Source: Stenotrophomonas bentonitica (lineage in GTDB: Bacteria > Pseudomonadota > Gammaproteobacteria > Xanthomonadales > Xanthomonadaceae). Taken from it: DNA of 64,000 nt. The notes under the pieces are model-generated. The model made no database searches, was not told where the DNA came from, and saw only the letters and a program-made list of their open reading frames with translations. The stretch is taken from contig NZ_JAAZUH010000004.1 in assembly GCF_013185915.1 (NCBI RefSeq), positions 62,001 through 126,000 of the forward strand. Reading direction: 5' to 3'. The translations under genes were made by a program, and so were the position numbers. Below, one piece after another: positions 54,565 through 62,544 of this stretch. Every line of letters begins with the position of its first letter. Positions within the stretch are counted from its first letter, which is position 1.

Positions 54565-57324
54565 ATGCAATATCGAAACATCCATAAAAAGACACCGGTT
54601 ACCTTGCTCGCCCTGTCGATCGGCCTGGCGCTGAGCGGAACCACCCTGGCGCAGGATCCGGCCCCGGCTTCGGCCACCGACCTGGACACCGTCACCGTCA
54701 CCGGCTACCGCGCCAGCGTCGAAAAGGCGCTGGACATCAAGCGCGGCGAAGCCGGCGTAGTCGATGCCATCGTCGCCGAAGACATCGGCAAGTTCCCCGA
54801 TCTGAACCTGGCCGAGTCGCTGCAGCGCGTGCCCGGCGTGGTCATCACCCGCGAAGCCGGCGAAGGCCGCAACATCTCGGTGCGCGGCCTGGGCCCGGAC
54901 TTCACCCGCGTGCGCATCAATGGCATGGAAGCGCTGACCACGGTCGGCGCCGGCGACCAGAGCGGCGGCACCAACCGTGGCCGCGGCTTCGACTTCAACG
55001 TGTTCGCCTCGGACCTGTTCTCGCAGCTGCTGGTGCGCAAGACCGCCTCGGCCGACGTGGAAGAAGGCTCGCTGGGCGCCACCGTCGACCTGCGCACCGC
55101 GCGCCCGTTCGACTACGACGGCTTCACCTTCGCCGCCAGCGGCCAGGCCAGCTACAACGCGATGGCTGAAAAGGCCGACCCGCGCGTGGCCGCGCTGATC
55201 TCCAACACCTGGGCCGATGGCACCTTCGGCGCACTGCTGTCGGTGGCCTACTCCGAGCGCCAGGCACTGGAAGAAGGCTCCAACACCGGCCGCTGGGCCA
55301 ATGGTCCGAGCAACGGCAACTTCAATGCCGCCTCGCCGTTCACCCAGGCGCGTTCGGCCAGCGTGTACCACCCGCGCTTCCCGCGTTACGTGCAGATGGA
55401 GCACGAGCAGAAGCGCCTGGGCGTGACCGGCACCCTGCAGTGGAAGCCGACCGACGCCACTGAGATCTCGCTGGACACGCTGTACTCGAAGATCGACGCC
55501 AAGCGCGACGAGCACTACATCGAAGCCATTTCCTTCAGCCGCGGCACCAGCACCAACCCGCGCCTGGTCGGCAAGCCGGCGATGATCGTCAAGGACGGCG
55601 TGATCGAGAACAACGCGCTGGTCTACGGTGAGTTCGACAACGTCGACATCCGCACCGAAAACCGCCACGACGAGTGGAGCACCGAGTTCAAGCAGATCGC
55701 GCTGAACGGCCAGCACCGTTTCGGCGACGACTTCACCTTGTCCGGCAAGGTCGGCATCTCGCGCTCCAAGCACGAGAACCCGATCCAGACCACCATCATC
55801 ATGGACAAGTACGATGTGGATGGTTACAGCTACGACTACCGTGGCAACAGCCGCTTCCCCAAGCTGAACTACGGCATCGACCCGACCAACCCGGTCGGTT
55901 GGGAACTGGCTGAGATCCGTCTGCGTCCGCAGTACGTGGACAACGACTTCGACACCGGCCAGGTCGACTTCAACTGGAACCTGACCCCCGGCTTCCGCCT
56001 GAAGGGCGGTATCCTCGCGAAGAACTACACCTTCGACACCGTGGAAATGCGCCGCGCCAGCGAGCTGGCCGTGCCCAACTTCCCCAACGGCACCAAGATC
56101 GTGCCGGTGGACATGACCCAGCAGGCCGGTCTCAAGGGCATCACCGGTACGCCTGACCAGTGGGTGGTGCCGAACCTGGACGCCATTGCCGACCAGTTCG
56201 ACATCTACAGCACCAGCGGCACCTTCGCCGTCGCCCCGCGCGCCAACAACTCGCGCAGCGTGGAAGAAGAAGACCGCGGCGGCTACCTGATGGGTGAGTT
56301 CTCCACCGAACTGGGCAGCATTCCGTTCTCGGGCAACTTCGGCGTGCGCTATGTAAAGACCAAGCAGAGCTCCACCGGTCTTTCCACGCTGGCCACCGGC
56401 ACCGTAGCGACCACGGTGGATCGTGAGTACGACGACACCCTGCCCTCGTTCAACCTGGTCGCGGAAATCACCCCGGACTTCCTGATCCGCCTCGGTGCGG
56501 CCAAGGTAATGAGCCGCCCGGGCCTGGGCAGCCTGACCCCGGGTGCCACCGTGGCCGTGGCCGGCGGTGCGCGCACCATCTCCAGCGGCAACCCGTACCT
56601 GGACCCGATCCGCGCCAAGAACGTGGACCTGGGCTTCGAGTGGTACTTCTCCGAAGGCGCGATGGCCGGCATCGGCCTGTTCTACAAGGACATCGAGAGC
56701 TTCGTGCAGACCACCCGCGAAGTGGCGCCGTACAGCGCCAGCGGCCTGCCCTACTCGCTGCTGATCGGTACCGGCGCTTCGCCGTCGGATGACTTCACCT
56801 ACACCAAGCCGGTCAACACCCCGGGTGGCGAACTGCACGGCGTGGAAGCGAACTACATCCAGCCGTTCACCTTCCTGCCGGGCAACTGGTCGAACCTGGG
56901 CATCCAGTTGAACTACACCTGGGTCGAATCGCAGATCCAGTACATCAACTCCAGCGGCCAGCCGGTGATGAAGGCCGACCTGACCGGTCTGTCCAAGTCG
57001 TCCTGGAACGCCACGCTGTTCTATGAAGGCACCGTCTGGTCCGGCCGCGTCTCGGCCACCAACCGCGACGATTACCTGACCCAGGTGCCGGGCACCGAAG
57101 CAGGCTTCAACGTGGACGGTACCCACGGCATGACCGGCACCACCTTCATCGACGCCTCGATCCGCTATGCGATCAGCGACCAGCTGGAGCTGAGTCTGGA
57201 AGGCATGAACCTGACCAACGAAGCCAGCGACGAGTGGGTGTACTCGCCGGCCACCGGTCGCCTGCCGTTGCAATACACCGAAACCGGCCGGCAGTACCAG
57301 CTGGGCGTTCGTTACAAGTTCTGA
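54565..57324 (+). CDS. TonB-dependent receptor for a carbohydrate
   Basis: This 919-residue outer-membrane transporter has a signal peptide (TLLALSIGLALSGTTLAQ), a TonB box region DTVTVTGYRASVEKALDIKR, a plug (IVAEDIGKFPDLNLAESLQRVPGVVITR and ISVRGLGPDFTRVRINGMEA) and a barrel ending RQYQLGVRYKF. The IGKFPDxNxAEsLQRxPGV plug is typical of xanthomonad carbohydrate (CUT-locus) receptors. It faces kdgK/eda in divergent orientation and is followed by the large LamG protein gene after 140 bp, so it probably imports oligosaccharides released by that protein. GGGAGAGGG precedes the ATG. Confidence 0.92.
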   Translation: MQYRNIHKKTPVTLLALSIGLALSGTTLAQDPAPASATDLDTVTVTGYRASVEKALDIKRGEAGVVDAIVAEDIGKFPDLNLAESLQRVPGVVITREAGEGRNISVRGLGPDFTRVRINGMEALTTVGAGDQSGGTNRGRGFDFNVFASDLFSQLLVRKTASADVEEGSLGATVDLRTARPFDYDGFTFAASGQASYNAMAEKADPRVAALISNTWADGTFGALLSVAYSERQALEEGSNTGRWANGPSNGNFNAASPFTQARSASVYHPRFPRYVQMEHEQKRLGVTGTLQWKPTDATEISLDTLYSKIDAKRDEHYIEAISFSRGTSTNPRLVGKPAMIVKDGVIENNALVYGEFDNVDIRTENRHDEWSTEFKQIALNGQHRFGDDFTLSGKVGISRSKHENPIQTTIIMDKYDVDGYSYDYRGNSRFPKLNYGIDPTNPVGWELAEIRLRPQYVDNDFDTGQVDFNWNLTPGFRLKGGILAKNYTFDTVEMRRASELAVPNFPNGTKIVPVDMTQQAGLKGITGTPDQWVVPNLDAIADQFDIYSTSGTFAVAPRANNSRSVEEEDRGGYLMGEFSTELGSIPFSGNFGVRYVKTKQSSTGLSTLATGTVATTVDREYDDTLPSFNLVAEITPDFLIRLGAAKVMSRPGLGSLTPGATVAVAGGARTISSGNPYLDPIRAKNVDLGFEWYFSEGAMAGIGLFYKDIESFVQTTREVAPYSASGLPYSLLIGTGASPSDDFTYTKPVNTPGGELHGVEANYIQPFTFLPGNWSNLGIQLNYTWVESQIQYINSSGQPVMKADLTGLSKSSWNATLFYEGTVWSGRVSATNRDDYLTQVPGTEAGFNVDGTHGMTGTTFIDASIRYAISDQLELSLEGMNLTNEASDEWVYSPATGRLPLQYTETGRQYQLGVRYKF

Positions 57325-57338
57325 GTGCGCGTAACCGG

Positions 57339-57364
57339 CAGCGGCGTGGGCAACCACGCCGCTG
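57339..57364 (+). terminator. Hairpin after the carbohydrate receptor gene
   Basis: CAGCGGCGTGG (57339-57349) pairs with CCACGCCGCTG (57354-57364) in a perfect 11-bp stem with loop GCAA, 14 bases after the stop codon. No T-tract follows, so read-through into the next gene remains possible. Confidence 0.6.
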
Positions 57365-57464
57365 TTGCGGCGCAAGATGCCGCACTGCTTCCCGTTTGCT
57401 AGTTTCTGGCGGCCCTGCGCATACGCTGCGGCCGTGGTGATGTGCTGTGGAAAGGAAAGGTCAC

Positions 57465-60400
57465 ATGGTGCTTTGGGGTGGAGTGGTTCGGGCCGTTTCG
57501 GGCGTTGACGGGTGTGCGAGGGTCGGCCAGCGGCCGACGCTACCGCGAACGTTGGCACTGGCGGTGTTGGTCGCCTTGTCCGGCACTGCCACCGCGCAGA
57601 CTGCGCCACAGCTGCTGTTCCATGTCTCGGCCGAGCACGGCCTGGAGGCCGACCACGCCGAAGGCGATGCCGTTCCCAACTTCGTCGACAAAGTCACCAC
57701 CGTGGCAGACGGTGCGCGTGGCCGCGCCATCCAGTGGGCCGACGATGGTGTGCTGTCGTGGAACGCCCCGGGCAACATCCAGGCCCAGCGCGGCACCCTC
57801 GGTTTTTACTGGCGTTCGCGCTATGCGGTTGGCGAAGCGCCGTTCGTGATCTTCCGGGTCGGCTACGCCGACCACAGCAGCTGGGACATGGCCTGGCTGC
57901 GCATCGACTGGAACGGCCACGGCTTTGATGCCTTCGTGACCGACGCCAACCTGGCGCGCACCCGCGTGTCGTTCAAGCTCGACAAGACGCCCGATCCCCA
58001 ACAGTGGCAGCACATCGCCTTCGGCTGGGACGAGAACCACGGCGTGCGCTTGTACGTGGATGGCAAGGAGGTCGCCCGCGCGGAGACCACCGCCGACTAC
58101 GACGCGGCGCTGGACCAGCTCGGCCTGGCCGGGCGGGTGATGGCGCCCTACCAGGTGCAGAGCCGCTACAACTTCCTGCGCGGCAGCGACTTCGACGAGA
58201 TCCGCGTCTACGACCGCCTGCTCGACCCTGCCGGCATGGCGGCGCTGGCCGCCAACAAGGCACCGGGCAGCAGCGTAGCCGACACTGGTCTGATGCGCGC
58301 CTGGAATCATCGCTTCGGGTGGGACAGCGCCGCACCGCCGGCACTCACCGCACCCACCACCACCATCCGCAAGATCGAGTTCGCCGATACCAGGGACTAC
58401 AAGCAGTGGATGTGGAAGGCGACCGACGGCATCGCCGAAACCACCTGGCCGGGCGTGTACAACCGCTCGCGCCTGCCCGGCCGCAACGACTACTTCCAGC
58501 TGCCGGACTGGAACACCTACGTGGAAGGCGGCCAGCAGCTCGACCTGACCGTCCCCGCCGGTGAGACCGTCAACCGCATTGAAGTACGCGGCGCGGCCTT
58601 CGGTGGGCTCAGCCACAGCGCGGGCGATGCCGCTGCCACGCCGCTGCTGCAGCGCCCGCAGGGCGTGGTGCGCAGCGTGGACGACATTCCGGCGCAGACC
58701 GGAGGGGTGCTGCACTTCCGCAATACCGCGCAGGAAACGCCGATCCAGGAGATCTGGGCCTACCAGGTCAGCGACGCCGCCGAGCCGGAAGGCACGGTGA
58801 AGCAGCGCTACCTGATCGACAGCCAGGCCCTCCCCGACTACCTCAACATCACCACGCTGCGCGAGTACATCGACGGTCGCTACCCGGCCGCCGAACGCAG
58901 CACGGTGATGGCGCTGCCCAAGGGCGCCGGATCGCGTCGCCGCGGCGCGGACACGCTGCCGGCGCAGCCGCTCCCGATCGTGCACGTGCTGATTCCTTCC
59001 GGCGTGGGCGACGCTCCCGCAGCGCAGCCGCTGATCCGCAGCTGGGCGCACAGCTGGGAAAACATGTACGACGGGCTCGACGGCGTGGCCATCGACCTGC
59101 CGGCGCTGGACCTGCCGGCCGCGCGTGATGGCCTGATCCCGCTCAACATCCGCATCAAGGACCCGATCTGGCCGGCGCGCGACATGATCGATGTGTCGGT
59201 CTCGGTAAAGCCGAACCAGAAGCGCACGCTGTGGCTGGACCTGCGTGATCGCATCCTCACCGCCGACAGTTTGTGGATCAGCATCGCCTCGGGTGCGCCG
59301 GGCTTCAACGCCGCTTCGCTGGACGGTGCGGAGATCCGCATGGTCTACAAGGACCGCGCCGAGGCGAAGAAGGAGCACATTGCCGACCGTTTCAACCAGG
59401 TGCGCGACAACTGGGGTTTCCTGGTCGAAGAGCACACCACCTCCAAGCGCCAGCGCCTGTATGCGCGCGTGTACGCGGACCTGAGCGACCTGCTGCGGGT
59501 GGACCCGGACCACGCGCTGGGGCGCCTGTACTGGAACTACATCAGCTACAACAGCCAGGGCAAACCGCCGTTCACCCAGCCCGAAGCGCCCAAGGACGTG
59601 CCGCTGTGGGCATTCCGGCAGACCGAAGACCTGAAGTACGTGCGTCGCTTCGTGGACTGGTGGATCGACAACCGGCAGATCGCCTACGGCGACTTCGGTG
59701 GCGGCATCTCCGACGACACCGACCTCACCCAGCAATGGCCGGGGCTGGCGCTGATGGGCGTGCAGCCAGACCGCCTGAACCGCTCGCTCACCGCGCTGTC
59801 CGACGCGGTGTACCGCAACGGCATGTTCTCCAACGGCCTGAGCACCATCGAAACCGATGAGCTGCATTCCTACGAGGAAGGCATCAACGCCAACAGCGCG
59901 ATGCTGTACCTCAACTGGGGCGATCCGCTCACCCTGGAACGCCTTATGGAAACGGTGAAGGCGTTCGACGAACGCATCATCCTGCCCAATCCGCAGGGCA
60001 ACCTGCTGTTTTCCAGCAACTGGTTCGGCGGCAACAAGGTGTACCGCGAGCCGAACTGGCAATGGCAGAAGCCGTACTCCTTCCCGGCGCTGCACCCGGC
60101 CTTCCTGGTCGGCCAGTACAACGCCGACCCGACCGGTCGCAAGCTGGTCACCGGCCTGGCCGACAGCTACCTGGCGCACGCCTACACCGACGACAAGGGC
60201 CGCTGGGCGCTGCCCAACGAGATCAACTGGCAGACAGGAAAGGTGCGCGGCGGCGAGCTCAACAACGGCTCGGGCGGTGGCGATGTGATGCACACCTTCT
60301 GGGCAGCTTGGCGCTGGAGCGGCGACGACAAGTACCTGAAGGCGCTGGATTACCGCGTGCAGCGCGGCGGCCCCGGTGCATTGGCCAACCTGGGCGAGAA

Positions 60401-61316
60401 CTTCGTCGAGGTGCTGGGCAAGGGCACCGAATGGAACCCGAAGCTGGTGGCCGACGCCGACGCCGGCAATACCGGTTTCTCCAGCCTGATGGCGTGGCAG
60501 GCCACCGGCGACAAGAAGTACCTGGAAGCACTGCATGCCGACGGCATCCAGGCCAAGGCGCAACGCGAGTACATGAACACCGAAGGCCACTGGTGGTCCG
60601 ACCGCGTGGAAGCACCGAGCGAGTTCCTGCAGCGTGCACGCCTCGGCGGCATTGCGCTCAAGCGCAACCAGAGCTGGCCGGGACACACGGTGAGCTGGCG
60701 CTTCGCGCAGCCCGACGCCGCAGAGCAGGTGGCCCTACTGGTGCATGCGCCGTCCACCGAGCGCTTCACGGTGATCGGCTACAACCTGGGCACGCGCGCC
60801 GCCGATGCGGAGATGAGCACCTGGAACGTCACCGCAGGGCAGTGGCGGATGACCAGCGGCGTCGACCGTGACAGCGACGACCGCATCGATGGCAAGGGCG
60901 AAACGCGGGAGATGACGCTGGAGCGCAGCGCAAGCGTTCCGCTGCGGTTCGCACCGGGCGTGGCGCAGGTGTTCGAGTTCGAACTGATCAAGGCCGGCAC
61001 GCCGGTGGAGCTGCGCCCGGACCTGGGCGTGGGCCGTGGCGACGTGCGCGTGGACGGTCGCCAGGTGCACGTGACCGTGCACAGCCTGGGGCACGTGGGT
61101 ACACCGGTGGGTACGGCGGTGCTGGAAGATGCGAACGGGCGTGAGCTGGCGCGGATCGAGATTCCGGCGATGGAAGCGCCGGTGGATCTGGTGCCGAAGA
61201 CCACCACCGTGAGCCTGCCGTTGCCGGCAGGCAACCGCAGCGGCCTTCGCGTGCGCGTGGCATTGCAGGATGGCGGCGCGGAAGTGACGCAGCGGAACAA
61301 TAACGTAACCTTCTGA
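57465..61316 (+). CDS. Very large secreted LamG/helical-toroid protein, probable polysaccharide lyase
   Basis: The protein has about 1283 residues. A signal peptide (LALAVLVALSGTATAQ) leads to an N-terminal beta jelly-roll of LamG/concanavalin type (about 30-280, HVSAEHGLEADHAEGDA and QWQHIAFGWDENHGVRLYVDG), a central beta region, and a helical region (about 610-1050) with RRFVDWWIDNRQIAYGDFGG, GISDDTDLTQQWPGLALMGV, TDELHSYEEGINANSAMLYL and DVMHTFWAAWRWSGDDKYLK. The last parts resemble an alpha/alpha toroid, the fold of many polysaccharide lyases and hydrolases. It ends in a beta domain. The neighbourhood (KDG kinase, KDPG aldolase, sugar receptor) favours a uronate lyase. The ATG at 57465 has AAAGGAAAGG; GTG 57447 is an alternative. 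Confidence 0.75.
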   Translation: MVLWGGVVRAVSGVDGCARVGQRPTLPRTLALAVLVALSGTATAQTAPQLLFHVSAEHGLEADHAEGDAVPNFVDKVTTVADGARGRAIQWADDGVLSWNAPGNIQAQRGTLGFYWRSRYAVGEAPFVIFRVGYADHSSWDMAWLRIDWNGHGFDAFVTDANLARTRVSFKLDKTPDPQQWQHIAFGWDENHGVRLYVDGKEVARAETTADYDAALDQLGLAGRVMAPYQVQSRYNFLRGSDFDEIRVYDRLLDPAGMAALAANKAPGSSVADTGLMRAWNHRFGWDSAAPPALTAPTTTIRKIEFADTRDYKQWMWKATDGIAETTWPGVYNRSRLPGRNDYFQLPDWNTYVEGGQQLDLTVPAGETVNRIEVRGAAFGGLSHSAGDAAATPLLQRPQGVVRSVDDIPAQTGGVLHFRNTAQETPIQEIWAYQVSDAAEPEGTVKQRYLIDSQALPDYLNITTLREYIDGRYPAAERSTVMALPKGAGSRRRGADTLPAQPLPIVHVLIPSGVGDAPAAQPLIRSWAHSWENMYDGLDGVAIDLPALDLPAARDGLIPLNIRIKDPIWPARDMIDVSVSVKPNQKRTLWLDLRDRILTADSLWISIASGAPGFNAASLDGAEIRMVYKDRAEAKKEHIADRFNQVRDNWGFLVEEHTTSKRQRLYARVYADLSDLLRVDPDHALGRLYWNYISYNSQGKPPFTQPEAPKDVPLWAFRQTEDLKYVRRFVDWWIDNRQIAYGDFGGGISDDTDLTQQWPGLALMGVQPDRLNRSLTALSDAVYRNGMFSNGLSTIETDELHSYEEGINANSAMLYLNWGDPLTLERLMETVKAFDERIILPNPQGNLLFSSNWFGGNKVYREPNWQWQKPYSFPALHPAFLVGQYNADPTGRKLVTGLADSYLAHAYTDDKGRWALPNEINWQTGKVRGGELNNGSGGGDVMHTFWAAWRWSGDDKYLKALDYRVQRGGPGALANLGENFVEVLGKGTEWNPKLVADADAGNTGFSSLMAWQATGDKKYLEALHADGIQAKAQREYMNTEGHWWSDRVEAPSEFLQRARLGGIALKRNQSWPGHTVSWRFAQPDAAEQVALLVHAPSTERFTVIGYNLGTRAADAEMSTWNVTAGQWRMTSGVDRDSDDRIDGKGETREMTLERSASVPLRFAPGVAQVFEFELIKAGTPVELRPDLGVGRGDVRVDGRQVHVTVHSLGHVGTPVGTAVLEDANGRELARIEIPAMEAPVDLVPKTTTVSLPLPAGNRSGLRVRVALQDGGAEVTQRNNNVTF

Positions 61317-61317
61317 C

Positions 61318-61340
61318 GTAGAGCCGGGCTCTGCCCGGCT
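61318..61340 (+). repeat. GTAG-type extragenic palindrome, left half of an inverted pair
   Basis: It begins GTAGAGCCGGGC and pairs AGCCGGGC with GCCCGGCT around a 3-base loop, one base after the stop codon of the LamG gene. The partner at 61355-61377 is its mirror image, so the two can form one long hairpin between convergent genes. Confidence 0.85.
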
Positions 61341-61354
61341 CGGTGCCTCCGTGC

Positions 61355-61377
61355 AGCCGGGCAGAGCCCGGCTCTAC
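61355..61377 (-). repeat. GTAG-type extragenic palindrome, right half of an inverted pair
   Basis: Read on the minus strand it begins GTAGAGCCGGGC. Its TAG (61376-61374) is at the same time the stop codon of the PhzF-family gene. With the copy at 61318-61340 it forms a bidirectional terminator-like structure. Confidence 0.85.
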
Positions 61378-62207
61378 AGCGTTACGGCACCCTCGATACA
61401 GGTGACGCACGCCCCCCCAATCCACAACGCATCGCCATCACGCTCCACCTGCACCCGACCCGCACGCCCCAACACCGTGCCCTGGCTGATCACATACCGC
61501 GCCGGCGCCTCGCCCAGCAACCACCGCGCAATGCCCGCGTTGAGGCTGCCGGTCACCGGATCCTCCGGCGCCGCCTCCCCCGCGATGAACGCACGCGACT
61601 CGTACTGTGCGTCTACTTCGTCGCCCTCACCGCACGCGGCAAACACGCCCACCATCAGCCCGTCCAACGCCGCGTAATCCGGCCGCACGGCCAACACTGC
61701 TGCCCGGGTGCGCAGGCGCACCGCAATCCACGGCGGCCCGTTGTCCACCCACCGGGCATCCACCACGTCGTCGGCGGCCACGCCAAGGCCTGCAAGAACG
61801 CGTTGCCGCAACGCAGCTTCCAGCGGCCCCTCACGCAACAGCGGCGGCGCATCGAAGGCAAACCCGGTGTCATTGCGGCGAATCCGTACCAGGCCAATCC
61901 CGCATTCCTGCACGATCTCCACGCCCTGCGGCACGCCGCCAGTGGCCAACCACGCATGGCAACTACCCAGGGTGGGATGCCCGGCAAAGGGCAACTCGCC
62001 CAGCGTGGTGAAGATACGCACGCGGTAGTCCGCACGCGGGTCGCTGGGCGCGGAAACGAAGATGGTCTCGCTCAGGTTGGTCCAGCGGGCAAACGCCGCC
62101 ATGCGGGCATCGCCCAGCCCGTCGGCATTGAGCACCACCGCAAGCGGGTTGCCGAGTAGTGGGTCTGTACTGAAAACGTTGACCTGGGCGAATGGATAGG
62201 TGGACAC
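61374..62207 (-). CDS. PhzF-family isomerase-like protein
   Basis: This 277-residue protein has the PhzF/diaminopimelate-epimerase fold: MSTYPFAQVNVFSTDPLLGNPLAVVL, the catalytic glutamate E47 in NLSETIFVSAP, GHPTLGSCHAWL, and APEDPVTGSLNAGIARWL in the second domain. PhzF isomerises a phenazine precursor, but close homologues (YddE-type) act on other or unknown substrates, and no phenazine genes are here. The stop codon TAG is provided by the GTAG repeat at its 3' end. It is divergent from the MASE1 gene with about 337 bp between. Confidence 0.9.
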   Translation of the reverse strand: MSTYPFAQVNVFSTDPLLGNPLAVVLNADGLGDARMAAFARWTNLSETIFVSAPSDPRADYRVRIFTTLGELPFAGHPTLGSCHAWLATGGVPQGVEIVQECGIGLVRIRRNDTGFAFDAPPLLREGPLEAALRQRVLAGLGVAADDVVDARWVDNGPPWIAVRLRTRAAVLAVRPDYAALDGLMVGVFAACGEGDEVDAQYESRAFIAGEAAPEDPVTGSLNAGIARWLLGEAPARYVISQGTVLGRAGRVQVERDGDALWIGGACVTCIEGAVTL

Positions 62208-62544
62208 GGAAACTCTCCTGTTATGCGATGAACACGATTGAGCAGATCGCGTCAGACAACCCTGTCAATCTCATGCTGTCATAGCCACGTTCCATGCAGT
62301 TCGCGACAAAGTGCGCACCTATCGCTCTGTTCGGAATGAGTGTAGATCACGCCGCTCCAAAGTGTGAGCAAGTTCGCGTGGCACCCAGAAGACCTTGCAG
62401 TTTCTATTCCTTCATGTCCTCTCATGCGGGCCTGCAGCTCTCCATGAATTGATGATCTTCTGAAAATCTCCAGGTGCCATTGCCATCATTCCGCCCCATC
62501 GATACCGTCCGCGCCTCGTCAGTGTTCAAAAGAGGGAACAGCCC
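62208..62544. other. 337-bp gene-free region between two divergent genes
   Basis: No gene or recognised repeat is visible. The region is somewhat AT-richer than its surroundings and contains the presumed promoters of the PhzF-family gene (leftwards) and the MASE1 gene (rightwards). AGAGGGA at 62531-62537 is the ribosome-binding site of the latter. I see no palindrome long enough to call an operator. Confidence 0.7.

Noticed and set aside
54565..61316. Siderophore uptake system
   Set aside because: The receptor plug is of the carbohydrate CUT type and the neighbours are kdgK, eda and a LamG protein; no siderophore gene is present.
61374..62207. Phenazine biosynthesis role for the PhzF-family gene
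   Set aside because: No other phenazine gene is nearby and the family is broad, so the name is only a fold assignment.
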